Positions 47,150-57,900 of a stretch of DNA of 64,000 nt are shown here, piece after piece; the stretch's first letter is position 1; each line of letters starts with the position of its first letter. The stretch lies in assembly GCA_016584305.1 (NCBI GenBank), contig JACEEZ010000391.1, positions 403,501-467,500 on the forward strand. Reading direction: 5' to 3'. Below the pieces are notes generated by a model. That model did no database searches and was not told the origin of the DNA. It was given only the letters and a program-made list of their open reading frames with translations. The stretch comes from Chionoecetes opilio. Its lineage: Eukaryota > Arthropoda > Malacostraca > Decapoda > Majidae. The translations under genes and the position numbers were made by a program.

Positions 47150-48401
47150 ATGGCTTCTCCTTGTAAACCAAGTGGGTCGAAGCCCGCAACTAGACAGAGC
47201 TCTGGATCCAAGTTGGCCGCCTTTGTTGGCGGTGGACGAGAGTTTGCTGAGAGTGAGGTGCCTACGTATCGCGGCGTGATGAAGAGGGGAATCCTTCTCC
47301 AAGAACTCAGCGGCATCCGGGAGGGTGTTGACAAGCGGGGGTACCCAGTGTGAGACAGTGCGAAGGATCTGACCCCCATGGTGCTTGCCCAGTGGAAGAA
47401 ATCAAACGCCCAGTTTGCACCTCCAGTGGTTGTTATTGACCGGTCCGTGACCAGAAGGATAGATAATTTTTGGAAGAAGGTTAGTGAAGTGGTGAGAGAC
47501 AGAGCAACTAAAGCAGTAAAGGAATTCGTGGAGAAGAATATGGACAGGCTGTTTACATAACGGCCTGCCCTCACACGATCTTCCTCTGCAAGGACCAGGA
47601 ATCCCACTGCTCCAACCCCCAGCTGTGCCACGCGAGAGCACACGTGCAGTGTGACTGTCCCCTGGTCAGCAAAGTCCCTACTTTAGACCTGGAGTGGCTG
47701 TACTACCAGAGGATCAAAGTTGGGGAGGAGAGTGCAATGATGATGACAGGGGTAGACAAGAATGAGACGCATAGACAAGTGAAAGCAGCAAAGAGAAAGC
47801 AGTTGGAAGAGGAGGCTAAGCTGAAGAAGCAGAAGCAGAAAGATGAAAAGGTCAGACGTCTTGAGCTGCAGGAGCAGATGTTCCTGGGCCAGGCTGAAGA
47901 TCACCAGGATTCTGAGGATGGGACGGAGTCGTTCACCCTGCCACTCAGAGGAAAGAGGCAGGAGCAACAGGAGGCTGCCATACTGGTAGACCGACTGCTC
48001 AGGGAGAGGCTGGGGTCCCTGGCACCCCTTGTGATGCAGTACTTGGACAGGCCAGCTGCAAGAAGAAACACAATGCCAGTCCGGAACCTGGCGCTGGCAA
48101 GCATCCGGTTCGACGTTCCGCCCACTGCTGCTGCTGCCTTGGCTTCTGGATTCCTCCAGGACCTTATCGCTGACGGCCACCTCTCTCCAGACATGTCGTA
48201 CCTGGTCTGCGATCCTAACAAGCTGAGGAGGGCCAGGCAGGATGCCATGGCATCGGCCAGGGACCTTGACCAGGGGAAGCACCAGGGTACCAAAATTGTT
48301 GGATTGGGTTACGATGGGAGGAAGGACAAGACCAGGGTGATGGTGCCCGACAGCTATGGGAAACTGCACCCAAGGTTGATCAGGGAGGAGCATGTGTCAG
48401 T
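47150..48401 (+). pseudogene. Transposase-like protein, N-terminal half, broken
   Basis: The ATG at 47150 (MASPCKPSGSKP) starts an open frame with an in-frame TGA at 47351-47353, continuing DSAKDLTPMVLAQWKK to a frameshift near 47553. In the next frame a Cys/His cluster follows (ACPHTIFLC, HCSNPQLCHARAHVQCDCP; 47566-47665), probably zinc-binding. Then come DLEWLYYQRIKVGE, a Lys/Glu-rich coiled-coil-like stretch (about 47765-47890), and a globular part with VPPTAAAALASGFLQDLIAD and IVGLGYDGRKDKTRV. It stops at REEHVSV where LINE R5 enters. The layout (Cys cluster, helical linker, then a D-rich core) resembles an arthropod and cnidarian repeat-associated family I remember only as uncharacterised. 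The function as a transposase is inferred from the TIRs around it. Confidence 0.75.
48392..48401. repeat. Target-site duplication of LINE R5
   Basis: ATGTGTCAGT, repeated at 50072-50081. Removing one copy plus the LINE rejoins the host frame (HVSV to TEEPSG). Confidence 0.88.
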
Positions 48402-50071
48402 CCTCAAGTACTCAGTACTTGGGCTGAGTACTTTGGGCAGTTGTTCACGATGGACCCTCCAACTGAGCAGCTTCACACCACTGGGTTACAGGCAGTGGAT
48501 GCCGATCCTCCCATTGACGAAAGCGCACCCTCTCTTGACGAAGTCAGAGAGGCTGTAGCAAAGTTGAGGGGTGGAAAGGCAGCTGGTAATATCAGTGCGG
48601 AGCTCCTCAGAGCTGGGGGTGAGGCCATGATCCACGGGTTGCATGCTGTCCTGACTGCCGTGTGGCAATCAGGTACCATTCCTCCTGACTGGAAAAGGGG
48701 GCTGGTCGTCCCTATCTGGAAAGGGAAAGGGGACCGTCAGGACTGCAACAATTACCGCGGTATTACACTGCTCAGCGTACCAGGCAAGGTGCTTGCCCAT
48801 CTATTGCTGACACGAATTCGCAGCCATCTGGTGAAGCATCAGAGACCTCAGCAGTCTGGGTTCACGCCTGGTAAGTCAACAACGGACCGTATCCTAGCGC
48901 TTCGTGTCTTGGTGGAACGCTGACGTGAGTTTCGACAGGGGATGCTTGCAGCCTATGTTGATCTCAAGAAGGCGTTTGACTCAGTGCATCGTGAGTCACT
49001 CTGGGATCTTCTGCGACTTCGAGGGATTCCTGCAAGGACTATTGGTTTGATAACTGGTCTGTATTCTGGGACTGAGAGTGCTGTGAAGTGTGGGGCAGGT
49101 GTATCCGGCTTCTTTCCCGTGAATACAGGAGTGAGGCAAGGGTGCGTCCTTGCCCCATCACTTTTCAACGCTTGTATGGACTGGGTATTGGACAAGGTTG
49201 TAGATCAAAGTGATTGTGGAGCATCCGTTGGCAACACCAAGATCACTGATCTTGTTTTTGCCGATGATGCAGTAATCTTTGCTGAGTCGCTGGAGGTCCT
49301 GGTGATGGCTCTCGAGGCGCTGCACGAGGAGGCAAAGCCTTTGGGACTTGAGGTCTCCTGGCTCAAGACCAAGGTTCAGGTGTTTGGAGACTTACTAGAT
49401 GAAGCAGTACAGTCTGTTCATGCGTGTGGCGAGGACATTGAGATCTTGGAAAGTTTTACATACCTTGGTAGCGCAGTCCATAATGACGGCGGGTCACGTC
49501 AAGAAGTCTTACGGCGGATTGGCATAATAGCCCACGGTGTTATGGACTCGCTCAGCGGGAGTATTTGGCGTTGTCGGTACCTGTGTAGGAGGACAAAGAT
49601 CCGGATCTTCAAATCGCTTGTGATCCCTGTCTTACTCTATGGTTGTGAGGCATGGACACTAAATAGTGACTTGAAGAGACGAATCAATGCCTTTGGTAAT
49701 AAGTGTCTTCGCAGAATCATGGGGTATCGCTGGGATGATTACGTGTCAAATCAGCGATTGCACCGTGAGACTGAATCGAGGCCTATTACCTGCATAGTCC
49801 GTCAGCGCCAACTTCGGCTATATGGGCATGTGGCACGCTACCCTGAAACCGATCCTTCCCATCGGGTTGTATCTGTAAGAGACAATCCGGCGTGGAGGAG
49901 GCCAAGGGGGCGCCCACAAGGCTCGTGGCTGGGACAAGTTGATGTTTCTTGTCGAGAGCTGCTTGGTATGGGAAAGGAGCCTGCATGGGAACTCGCGCGT
50001 GGTGACCCTCGGGAGTGGCGTCGTAGGGTGGGCGAGGCGACGCGCCCCCCGGCGTATGGCCCCAATGATTG
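48402..50071 (+). mobile_element. RTE-like LINE copy R5, 5'-truncated
   Basis: Bases 48402-48420 are not LINE-like and hold a small inverted repeat (aagtact). The LINE proper starts in gggctgagtactttgggcag and encodes DPPTEQLHTTG, KRGLVVPIWKGKGDRQDCNN, AYVDLKKAFDSVHRESLW, LVFADDAVIFAESL and the full C-terminus through RLYGHVARYPETDP. An in-frame TGA interrupts the RT near 48921 (VLVER then REFRQGML), and one extra codon lies near 49527. It lacks the endonuclease. The tail is aatgattg. It is very close to R2 and R6, implying recent activity. Confidence 0.93.
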
Positions 50072-50081
50072 ATGTGTCAGT

Positions 50082-51324
50082 GACAGAGGAGCCATCTGGA
50101 AGGTACCTTTGGCACTTTGTACCAGAGGACCCGGTGCCACCTGAGAAGCCTGCGTTCAAGGTGGCTCAGGCTCTCTATGATCTGCTGGTGACATACGACT
50201 CCACCGACTCACTGATCGTACTGCAAGGTGACTCAACTAGGGCCAACACGTGGTGGAAAGGTGGTACTCACGCCCATTTGGAGAAGATGCTGGGACGCAA
50301 GCTCTTCTGGAGTATATACGTGTTGCACACAAACGAGTTGCCCCTGCGCCACCTTATCACCAGCATCGACGGGCCTACCTCATCTGACACTGGCTTCACG
50401 GGTCCAGTGTGCAGTATGCTGTCCAGCGTGAATGAGATGCAGTACAACGCAGAGTTCAGAGGAGTACCAGGCGGTGAAGATCTCACGGAGATACCGGAGT
50501 AGTATATCCTGGTCAACATGTCCACTGACCAGCAGGTCTCCTACCAGCTGGTCCAGACTGTGAAGCGGGGCGTTCTCCCGTCCGAGCTGCAGGAGATCAA
50601 GTGTGGCAAGGTGTCCCACTCCAGATGGCTCACCACAGCCCAGTCGCTCGTGTACATGTGGACCAGAAAGCATGGACTGACTGGCAAAGAACTGAACACC
50701 CTGGAAATCCAAGTCAAGTACTGCCTGCAGGTGTACTTCAAACTCTACTACGACATCAAGGTTCACCACAGACTAGAGGACGGCCCCAAGCACATCCTCA
50801 CGCAGCTCAGAGTGATGAGGTCACAGCCCAAGAAGGTCCAAACAGCTGTGACCTTCTACGTGCGGACAGGAGCATGGTTCGCACACTCAGAATGTGTCCT
50901 CCTCTCGCTGATGGCGAGTCAGAGTGAGGACGACCGCAGGTTCGCCGTGACCCAGATTTTGAAGCTGAGGGCTGGCGAGGAGTATGGGGACACCAGTGTA
51001 AGACCTCGCATCACACCCAAGCTGAACTTGTCAGCCACCAGCTTGCAGACACTGATCATCTGGCAGCCTGGCCAGGTGCACGAGCTGGCATTCACCTGTT
51101 CACTGTCCGGGGATCAGATCCAGGAGATCCTGGTCAAGCCGTACGAGGTTACGGAGTTCTCTATCCACACTCAGAGCACCGAAAGAGTCGTGAAGCAGGT
51201 GACAGAGGCTGCGGCAGCAGTGGTGGGGCAGCAGGCCAGAGACGGGTTCATCCGGGCTCGGGCCCACCACCGGGAGACCATGCCCTGCTTCAGGTCTAAG
51301 AAGGACATGATGGACACGTTCTAG
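50082..51324 (+). pseudogene. Transposase-like protein, C-terminal half
   Basis: Resumes in the same frame as the N-terminal half after the LINE: TEEPSGRYLWHFVPED, then LIVLQGDSTRANTWWKGGTH, SIYVLHTNELPLRHLITSID, an in-frame TAG at 50500-50502, MSTDQQVSYQLVQTVKRGV, GKVSHSRWLTTAQSLVYMW, and a C-terminal part ending KKDMMDTF with TAG at 51322-51324. The segments LQGDST (Asp), H.NELPLRH and STDQ look like conserved core motifs. The pattern suggests an RNase-H-like catalytic core, but I cannot assign the acidic residues. No named family is claimed. Breaks are one stop here plus two upstream and the LINE. Confidence 0.78.
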
Positions 51325-52686
51325 GCCAACGTAGAGGCTGTGACACTGTGATGTAGTGCCTGATGAACCAACTGATCAGAAAGAGCTTACCACGCTAGTC
51401 GTTTGGAACTCATATTGGTGCATGATGCAATAAACAGGACCAACCGGACACTGCGTACTCATTTAAGCATTATTCGATAAGGGTGCAATATAAAAGTGCG
51501 ATTTTGCATAGTAAGAATTGCTCAAATGCAAAAATGGAAACAGATCAAATCGTCTTAGAATTCCATTTTACATAGGAAATTGGCATGCCAAAGTTGAGAA
51601 AAAGAATTTTTGTTATACGGCGTACCCTAAATTGGCTACTGGACGTGTGAGCGTGGTGGTGACTCTTTTCTCAGAATCTGTTTATGTACCTGTACTTTTT
51701 TGTTAGTAATGTATTAAAGCCTAGAAGGTATAATCATTGTTTTGTTTTATACTGAAAATAGATATAAAAGAATAATAATAAATTATGAATATTGTGTCCT
51801 TTAATGCATTTTGCACATTCTAGAAATCTTGCGACCCCCCAGAAGACTTTCACAACCCCTCGAGGGGTCGCGACCCCCAGTTTGAAAACCCCTGCTCTAG
51901 GGTGTCATAGCTGCCCAACTACTTTTTGTCGGTGTCGGACTACCGAGACTACCAAGTGTCGTATGTCAACTAACAGGATAGTTATTTGAATGCTCAGTCT
52001 TTTTTTAATTTTCTTAGTTTTTTTTCACATTTTTGGGTTTTTTCTTCATGAGTTAATCCCCATAACTACGAAACTAAGGCGAATTTTGCTGAAATACTCC
52101 ACATTCAGACTGTTGATTGCCATACGCAGCTCCAGGTATTTTATTACATTTCTCGTTTTTATTCCAATTTTTGACCAGCTGGCCCCCTTAAGCACTGATG
52201 ATCTTACCTTACAAATCCCCAGAGTGACACTTGCCAGGGCTGCGTTCAGTAGCGGTCATTCCCCCGCACCCTCCCTACTGAACGATACTCAACGCTTCAC
52301 AATTTACATTGCTACCAAGATAGCAGCTGCCGAAATTTATCTGTGGCTATTCTTATTGTTCAAGAATAACTTGCTGATGACCCAGTATTTGATGCAGCAT
52401 TAGTTATAGCAGGAGGATATGAAATATTAAGGAGGCAAGAAGAGGAGAGCGAAGAGGAGAGGTTTTCTTTGCCCTTTGTTTACATACCCTTATTGTGGCG
52501 CGAGCTGGCAACTCAGTAGCGATCCACCTCCCAGATCTGTAGTGCGGGGGTGGCTTGCGCTAATTAAGCATACTGTATACTGACGTCACCGTGCGCCTCC
52601 GTGCACCTGTGCGCGTTGCCTTACTGAATGCAGCCTTTGCCTGAAGACGCTCTCAGTGACGCCTGAGTGCTCAGTGTACAGTAGTA

Positions 52687-53481
52687 CAGTAAAACCTCGA
52701 TATAACGGACTAAAGGGGGGGGAGGAGTGGTCCGATAAAGCCGATTGTCCGTTATAGCGAGGGTATTTTCCCAAGGGTAGAAAAATATATGAAAAAACGG
52801 AAAAAATTGTGAAATAAATGAGAAATAATCACAAACAAAACCAGACTGTGTAGCTATGTTGGGAGGTAAACAGTGACTGGCACTACATGCTGAATTTGGT
52901 CCGCTCCTACACGTGAAATAAATAAAAAATATTCACAAACACAGCCAGACCGTGTAGCTAGTCAAGCTCAAGGTCTAGTGAAAGGTAAGCAAATTACTAC
53001 GAGCCAGATTCAGCCGTGGCTTCCAAAGGTATTGCTTATTATCATGACTAATGTTCATTATTATATATATTATATGGTTGTGAAGTGCAGTTCTATACAC
53101 TTGTCACTATTTAGGTCAGTGTAGCACTGCGTGTCACCTTAGATAAGGGTGATTTAGGGTGTTGAGGTGACGGAGACGTAGCAGCGGCCACGCCATAACA
53201 CTAATAGTCACTATTTTAAACAATACACACCTTCTACGTGTACCACTAAATCACTAGCAACACAGGCTCCTTCCTTATAATATTATTATATCTTAATATG
53301 TGATACATCAAAACTCCTTAAAACCCAAGCATTCCAAAGTAAATTGAGAAAATAATACAATTATGTTGAGTTGACAATTCGAGCGGCGATGAGCGGTCTA
53401 ATATGCAAAAAAAACACGCAAATGGAGTCCGTTATATCCGAAGTCCGTTACATCGAGGTCCGTTATATCGAGGTTTGACTG
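52687..53481. mobile_element. Tigger-like MITE with TA duplication
   Basis: TA at 52685-52686 and 53482-53483. Ends CAGTAAAACCTCGATATAAC and the inverse of CAGTCAAACCTCGATATAAC. The interior 53073-53360 is shared with 30283-30640. No coding. Confidence 0.88.
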
Positions 53482-53652
53482 TACTGTATTTCAAGACTTC
53501 AGTATTAGCCATATTTTGGCGAGTACAAGTAATACAATCTGTGCTGTTTTGGCATGTTTGAGTGATCTCTTATTGTGTGTGGGGGGGGGGGCTAGAGGTA
53601 ACCATCGGATAATTCGAACTTTCGGCTAATTCGACCCAGGTCTCCCCCCAAT

Positions 53653-53769
53653 TACCGTAAATGGCGGCGTACAAGTCGACCATGCGTACAAGTCGACCTC
53701 AAGACTATTAGCTCAAGATTACGGGTTAGGCCTATACTTGACGTATAAGTCGGCCCTAAAAATACGGTA
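53653..53769. mobile_element. 117-bp MITE with TACCGTA ends
   Basis: Starts TACCGTAAATGGCGGCGTAC and ends aaaaatacggta, with repeated tacaagtcgacc/gtataagtcggcc blocks. It is a small relative of the TACCGTATTTT family by its ends. Confidence 0.65.
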
Positions 53770-54905
53770 GGCTACTGGTAGGCCAAAGCTTAAATGTGGA
53801 TAGGCTACGGTACGGTACACTGCATCCTCATACAACACGGTTTTATGGGCGACACAGCACGCCGTGTTGTACGAAATTGTGTTGTACAAATCATAGAAAA
53901 CCATGTTATAATGTACTTATGGTGGACACCTCCGAAAGTGTAGTGGGAGAAAGTTTGGAAAGAAATTTCTTAGAAAAATATATAAAAATAAACAGATTTT
54001 CTACCGGTAGTAAAATCAGTAGTAAAATCTACCAATTTTCTCAGTAGGAGGTGGTCTTTCTGTTGCTCTGTTCCCATGTTCTTTGGCGTATCGTGCAACT
54101 TTTAGCTTGTATGCAATAGTAGGCTACGTATTAGTAAATCGTTTTGATGAATTCGCCATGGGTGATAATTTCCAGGCAGGACTGAAAAGAGCTTGTGATA
54201 CGTGTGTGACGTGGTAAATGATACATCAACACTACGGTAGCAGATTATAGATGGCGCTGTTGGCGGCGCCAACCCTGTTGGTGACAGGGAAAGAAACGGT
54301 TACAGTGGCATAGAAGGAAGATATATGTTAAGGTCGAGCTCGAGCTTGACAAACGACCTACAAAACAATCCTATACAGAAGAGGTCACAACAAGAAGAAG
54401 AAGCCAATCTGCTGAGCCTCTAGAGGCAGAACGTAAACATTACAGTGTGAGGACAGGTAAGTTGATTTTAATGCCTTATGGTATTTGAAATACTTGTAAC
54501 AGGTAAGTACTGACGTACTGAATACTGAGGAAGTACTCAAGTTGCGTGTTGTGCAGTGCAGCACCGTGCAGTGCGGGTAAGGGCGGAATACTCCAGAATA
54601 GTGAGCGGATTTTCCATCTGGTGGCCGTCTGGGAACCTCCCGTCAGCTCCAGGAGGTAGGGTCAAGGGGGTCAGGCTAGTCTTATTTGCCATTTTTCCCT
54701 ACCAAACCAGCTACAATTAAGCGTTGACATGGTCAACATAGGTTATCGCAAAGGAAATAGTATAAGGGTTTTACATTATTCATGGGGATACAATGAGGAT
54801 TGTTGGCAAAATAAAAGTATTCGACCATAATATTATGTCCTACAACACTCTATCCAGTGATTTAGAGGAATGCATCAAGTCGGGTGTATGGGTAAATATT
54901 GCCTT
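53770..54905. other. Intergenic sequence with a MITE fragment
   Basis: The stretch near 54455-54515 (gccttatggtatttgaaata, caggtaagtactgacg) matches internal parts of the TACCGTATTTT elements. Otherwise nothing is recognised. Confidence 0.4.
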
Positions 54906-54913
54906 CATGTGTG

Positions 54914-55340
54914 CAGTGGCGTCACCAGGAAAAAAAATTGGTGGGGCTTTAGCCCCGGGGTGGTGATGGGCGAGCGCAGCGAGCCTATCCAGCCTGGGGG
55001 TCGGGGGGAAATTTTGAAAATTAATCAGTTCCAGGGTAATTTTGAGGCCCAAAAAAGAGAAGAAAGTGGAATTAAGCTTTAATTACATGACACAGAAATT
55101 AATAGAGTTATACCATGCATCATACCATATTAACTAAATTTGATAATTTGAAGAAATTTTTTATTCTGTTTATACAAAATAATAAAATTGCCATTTTTCT
55201 CTCTCCACTAACAAACACAAAGGAATTGCACAATGGGGGGCTGGGGGTTTTTCTCAGGTTTTTCTCACAATTTTGGGGGGGCTGAGTCCTTGACTTGGGG
55301 GGGCTAAGTCCCCCTTAGCCCCCCCGCGGTGACGCCACTG
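54914..55340. mobile_element. hAT-type MITE with 8-bp duplication
   Basis: CATGTGTG at 54906-54913 and 55341-55348 is exact. Ends CAGTGGCGTCACCAGG and CGGTGACGCCACTG are the common hAT CAGTGGCG terminus. It is G-rich near the right end, with no coding. Confidence 0.92.
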
Positions 55341-55348
55341 CATGTGTG

Positions 55349-55717
55349 CAAAGAGAAGGTAAACGAACCAAATAATGGTGACATGACTTCAATTTTTTGC
55401 AATCAATAGTGATAGATATTGATTATTTCGCCATTCAACATTTCTTTCTGGTACACTGCCAAAGGTACGACGGTACGATGCATTATAAACAAACACCAGA
55501 GTAGAGGCGGCAAGAGGCCGTGTGACTCCACCCATATGAATCACACGACACGATGACACGTTGTCATCCGCCTTACCTGTGTCTTCCTGAGGAAGACTGA
55601 TCACCTACCACGCCTATGATAGCCTCATAGGACATCACCAGGTTTGTTTATGTTCTCCCATGCGGTCATCTGCCAGGAAAATTTCGTACAGCAGACGGCA
55701 GCGAATTTTACAACTAT
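55349..55717. other. Spacer before the BEL/Pao element
   Basis: No gene recognised. It precedes the first bases of the retrotransposon LTR. Confidence 0.4.
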
Positions 55718-55751
55718 TGTGGAAATTATCCACCAAACACCCTCTCATAAT

Positions 55752-57900
55752 GGACCCTACCCATAACTACGTCACGGTTTGTTTACATCGGTGCATTGTG
55801 GGGATAAGGCGGGGTCGCCGCGGGTGGACCTACGAAGGGAAAACTACGGCGATGGAAGAATTTCGAGTTATTTTGCGCGAAATTGATATTCCAGGTGCTA
55901 TATTACTGTGCTCTGTTCTCGCTGACAACACTATAAAGAAGACCTGAGGTAATGGCTGATGTGCAGAGGCTTCTAAACCAAGAAAACAGAGTCATAACAG
56001 AGCCTCGTCAAATGGGGAGCAACTGGTGGGTACGTAATGTGTCCCTACCACTTGCTTACTTCTTAATGAGACTCTGCTGTGACTGTTTTCCTGGTTTAGA
56101 AGCCTTTGCACATCAACCATCACCTCAGGTCTTCTCTATGTTGTCAGCGAGCACGGAAATATAGCACCTGGAATATCAATTTCGCCCAAAACAACTCGAA
56201 AAATTTTCATCGTCGTAGTCTTCTCTTTGTAGGTTGTACATATTCATGGTTATGATAGTATTAAAATACCTTATTAATTGAGTTCCTTTTGTTGTCTTTC
56301 CTCATAATAAGTAGTGGTACATCATGGTTTAAGTGTTACTTGACGAGCCAATGAATACTCTTGGTTACCGGTCATTTCGCCCACACGTCAATTCGCCCAC
56401 ATGTAAGAGTCAATTCGCCCACTGTAAGTCAATCGCCATGTAAGAGTCAATTCGCCCACTCTAAAGTCAATTCGCCCACACGATCCATGTCATGGAGTCA
56501 TGTAACTATATCTTCCTCTGGCAGAAATGGAATGAACCACCAGTAACCTTGGGCGAAATGACGGTAAATTTCTAGTGTTTGCCCATACTCTCCCACTTCC
56601 CCCAAACAAGTTTGGGGACCTGTGGGAATGCGGGGTTTTCGGTTGGGGAACAAATTATGCGTCAGAAACACGTAATTAAAGAGTTGTGTAGGGGGGGTAA
56701 AATTCCCTAGATCTAGGGTAATTTCCTTATATCTAGAGAAAATTGCCTAACCAAAATAAACCTAACCTAACCAAAATTAACCTACCCTAGCAGGGGGCTT
56801 GACCCACCGATAACCTAACCTAACCAAATCTAACCTAACCTAACCTAACCAAATCTAACCTAACCAAATCTAACCTAACCTAACCTAACCATATCTAACC
56901 TAAACTACCCAAATCCAACCTACCCTAACCTAACCTAAACAAAACTAACCTAGCTAACCTCCTAGCGGGGGTTGGGGGGGTTCTCGACACACTAAACAAA
57001 TATAACCTAGCCTCCTAGCTCCTAGACTCCATAGTGTGGGCGAAATGACTCCATGGTGTGGCGAAATGGCATGTGGGCGAAATGACCGGATACCATACTC
57101 TTGAGTCTATACCAACATCAACAACCTTTGCTTTGATTTATCTTATTACTCCATCCATAAACAAGTTGCATAACCACGGTGACATTACCCATCGTGTGGG
57201 CGAATTGACTTAAGAGTGGGCGAATTGACTCTTACATGTGGGCGAAATGTCTTGTGGGCGAATTGACGTGTGGGCGAAATGACCGGTAACCAATAGTATT
57301 CATTGGCTCGTCAAGTAACACTTAAACCATGATGTACCACTACTTATTATGAGGAAAGACAACAAAAGGAACTCAATTAATAAGGTATTTTAATACTATC
57401 ATAACCATGAATATGTACAACCTACAAAGAGAAGACTACGACGATGAAAATTTTTCGAGTTGTTTTGGGCGAAATTGATATTCCAGGTGCTATATTTCCG
57501 TGCTCGCTGACAACATAGAGAAGACCTGAGGTGATGGTTGATGTGCAGAGGCTTCTAAACCAGGAAAACAGTCACAGCAGAGTCTCATTAAGAAGTAAGC
57601 AAGTGATAGGGACACATTACGTACCTACCAGTTGCTTACCTTTTGACGAGGCTGTTATGACTCTGTTTTCTTGGTTTAGAAGCCTCTGCACATCAGCCAT
57701 TACCTCAGATCTTCTCTATAGTGTTCTCAGGGAGAACAGAGCACAGTAATATAGCACCTGGAATATCAATTTCGCGCAAAATAACTCGAAATTCTTCCAT
57801 CGCCGTAGTTTTCCCTTCGTAGGTCCACCCGCGGCGACCCCGCCTTATCCCCACAATGCACCGATGTAAACAAACCGTGACGTAGTTATGTCTGGGGCCC
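55752..57900. mobile_element. Foldback element with nested palindromes
   Basis: Nearly the whole 2149 bp is an inverted repeat: the left arm (ccataactacgtcacggttt, cattgtggggataaggcggg, gcgatggaagaatttcgag) returns inverted at 57440-57890. Each arm is itself a hairpin (55858-56010 against 56075-56215, and 57445-57590 against 57650-57800). The centre carries GTGGGCGAAWTGAC motifs and a CCTAA-rich tract. Possible 2-bp AT duplication. No transposase. Confidence 0.85.
56747..57012. repeat. Telomere-like (CCTAA)n tract
   Basis: Degenerate CCTAACCTAACC and AACCTAACCAAATCTAACCT units, the C-strand of the arthropod TTAGG telomere repeat, in the middle of the foldback element. Confidence 0.75.

Larger units (their letters stand above)
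46917..51632 (+). mobile_element. Unclassified DNA transposon with long imperfect TIRs
   Basis: The terminal inverted repeats begin AGGGTACGCCGTA at the left and end TACGGCGTACCCT (plus AAAT) at the right. Across about 145 bp each arm shares further inverted blocks: TATGTAAAAT.GAATT, TTTGAGCAATTCTT.CTATG and ACTTTTATATT. An 8-bp direct repeat flanks it. Without the LINE insertion the element is about 3.05 kb and holds one gene on the plus strand (47150-51324). The gene is unlike the DDE families I can recognise. It is inserted in a hAT element. Confidence 0.82.
46166..51894. mobile_element. hAT element with 8-bp duplication
   Basis: CTCTAGGG at 46158-46165 and 51895-51902 is an exact 8-bp target duplication. 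The ends CAGAGGTTCTCAAACT and AGTTTGAAAACCCCTG are the common hAT terminus (CAGNGGTTCTCAAACT), followed by gcgaccccc-rich subterminal repeats on both sides. No hAT transposase is present, so it is non-autonomous. It has received a SINE, a CA repeat and the TIR element at 46917. Confidence 0.93.
45447..52191. mobile_element. TTAA element E2, carrier of the nest
   Basis: Ends TTAAGGGGGCCGGCTGATCA and the inverse of TTAAGGGGGCCAGCTGGTCA, 17 of 19 positions alike. Its own sequence is about 45451-46157 and 51903-52187, non-coding. The remainder is the hAT element inserted into it. Copy A of E0 (27818-27850) gives the empty site. Confidence 0.85.
44508..53653. mobile_element. Tigger-like element E0, copy B, expanded by nested insertions
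   Basis: The left part (44508-44720) and right part (52192 onward) align with a continuous run in copy A (27650-28000 and 28698-28840). This shows they are two halves of one element. The right end (cccaggtctccccccaatta) is the inverse of copy A's left terminus. Between them lie E1 and E2 with further nested elements. A small MITE and a Tigger-like MITE are also in or beside the right half. The left TIR and far right end are decayed. Confidence 0.75.

Noticed and set aside
48942..50072. A fusion protein joining the LINE C-terminus to the transposase-like gene
   Set aside because: The LINE frame stops at its own TGA at the end of the tail. The open frame that overlaps it is by chance and the 10-bp duplication shows simple insertion.
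47150..51324. Host gene broken by a LINE
   Set aside because: The gene is enclosed by inverted termini and an 8-bp direct repeat, so a transposon gene is a better reading.
56747..57012. Chromosome end or true telomere
   Set aside because: The repeats are degenerate and lie between the two arms of a foldback element within an LTR, with normal sequence on both sides.
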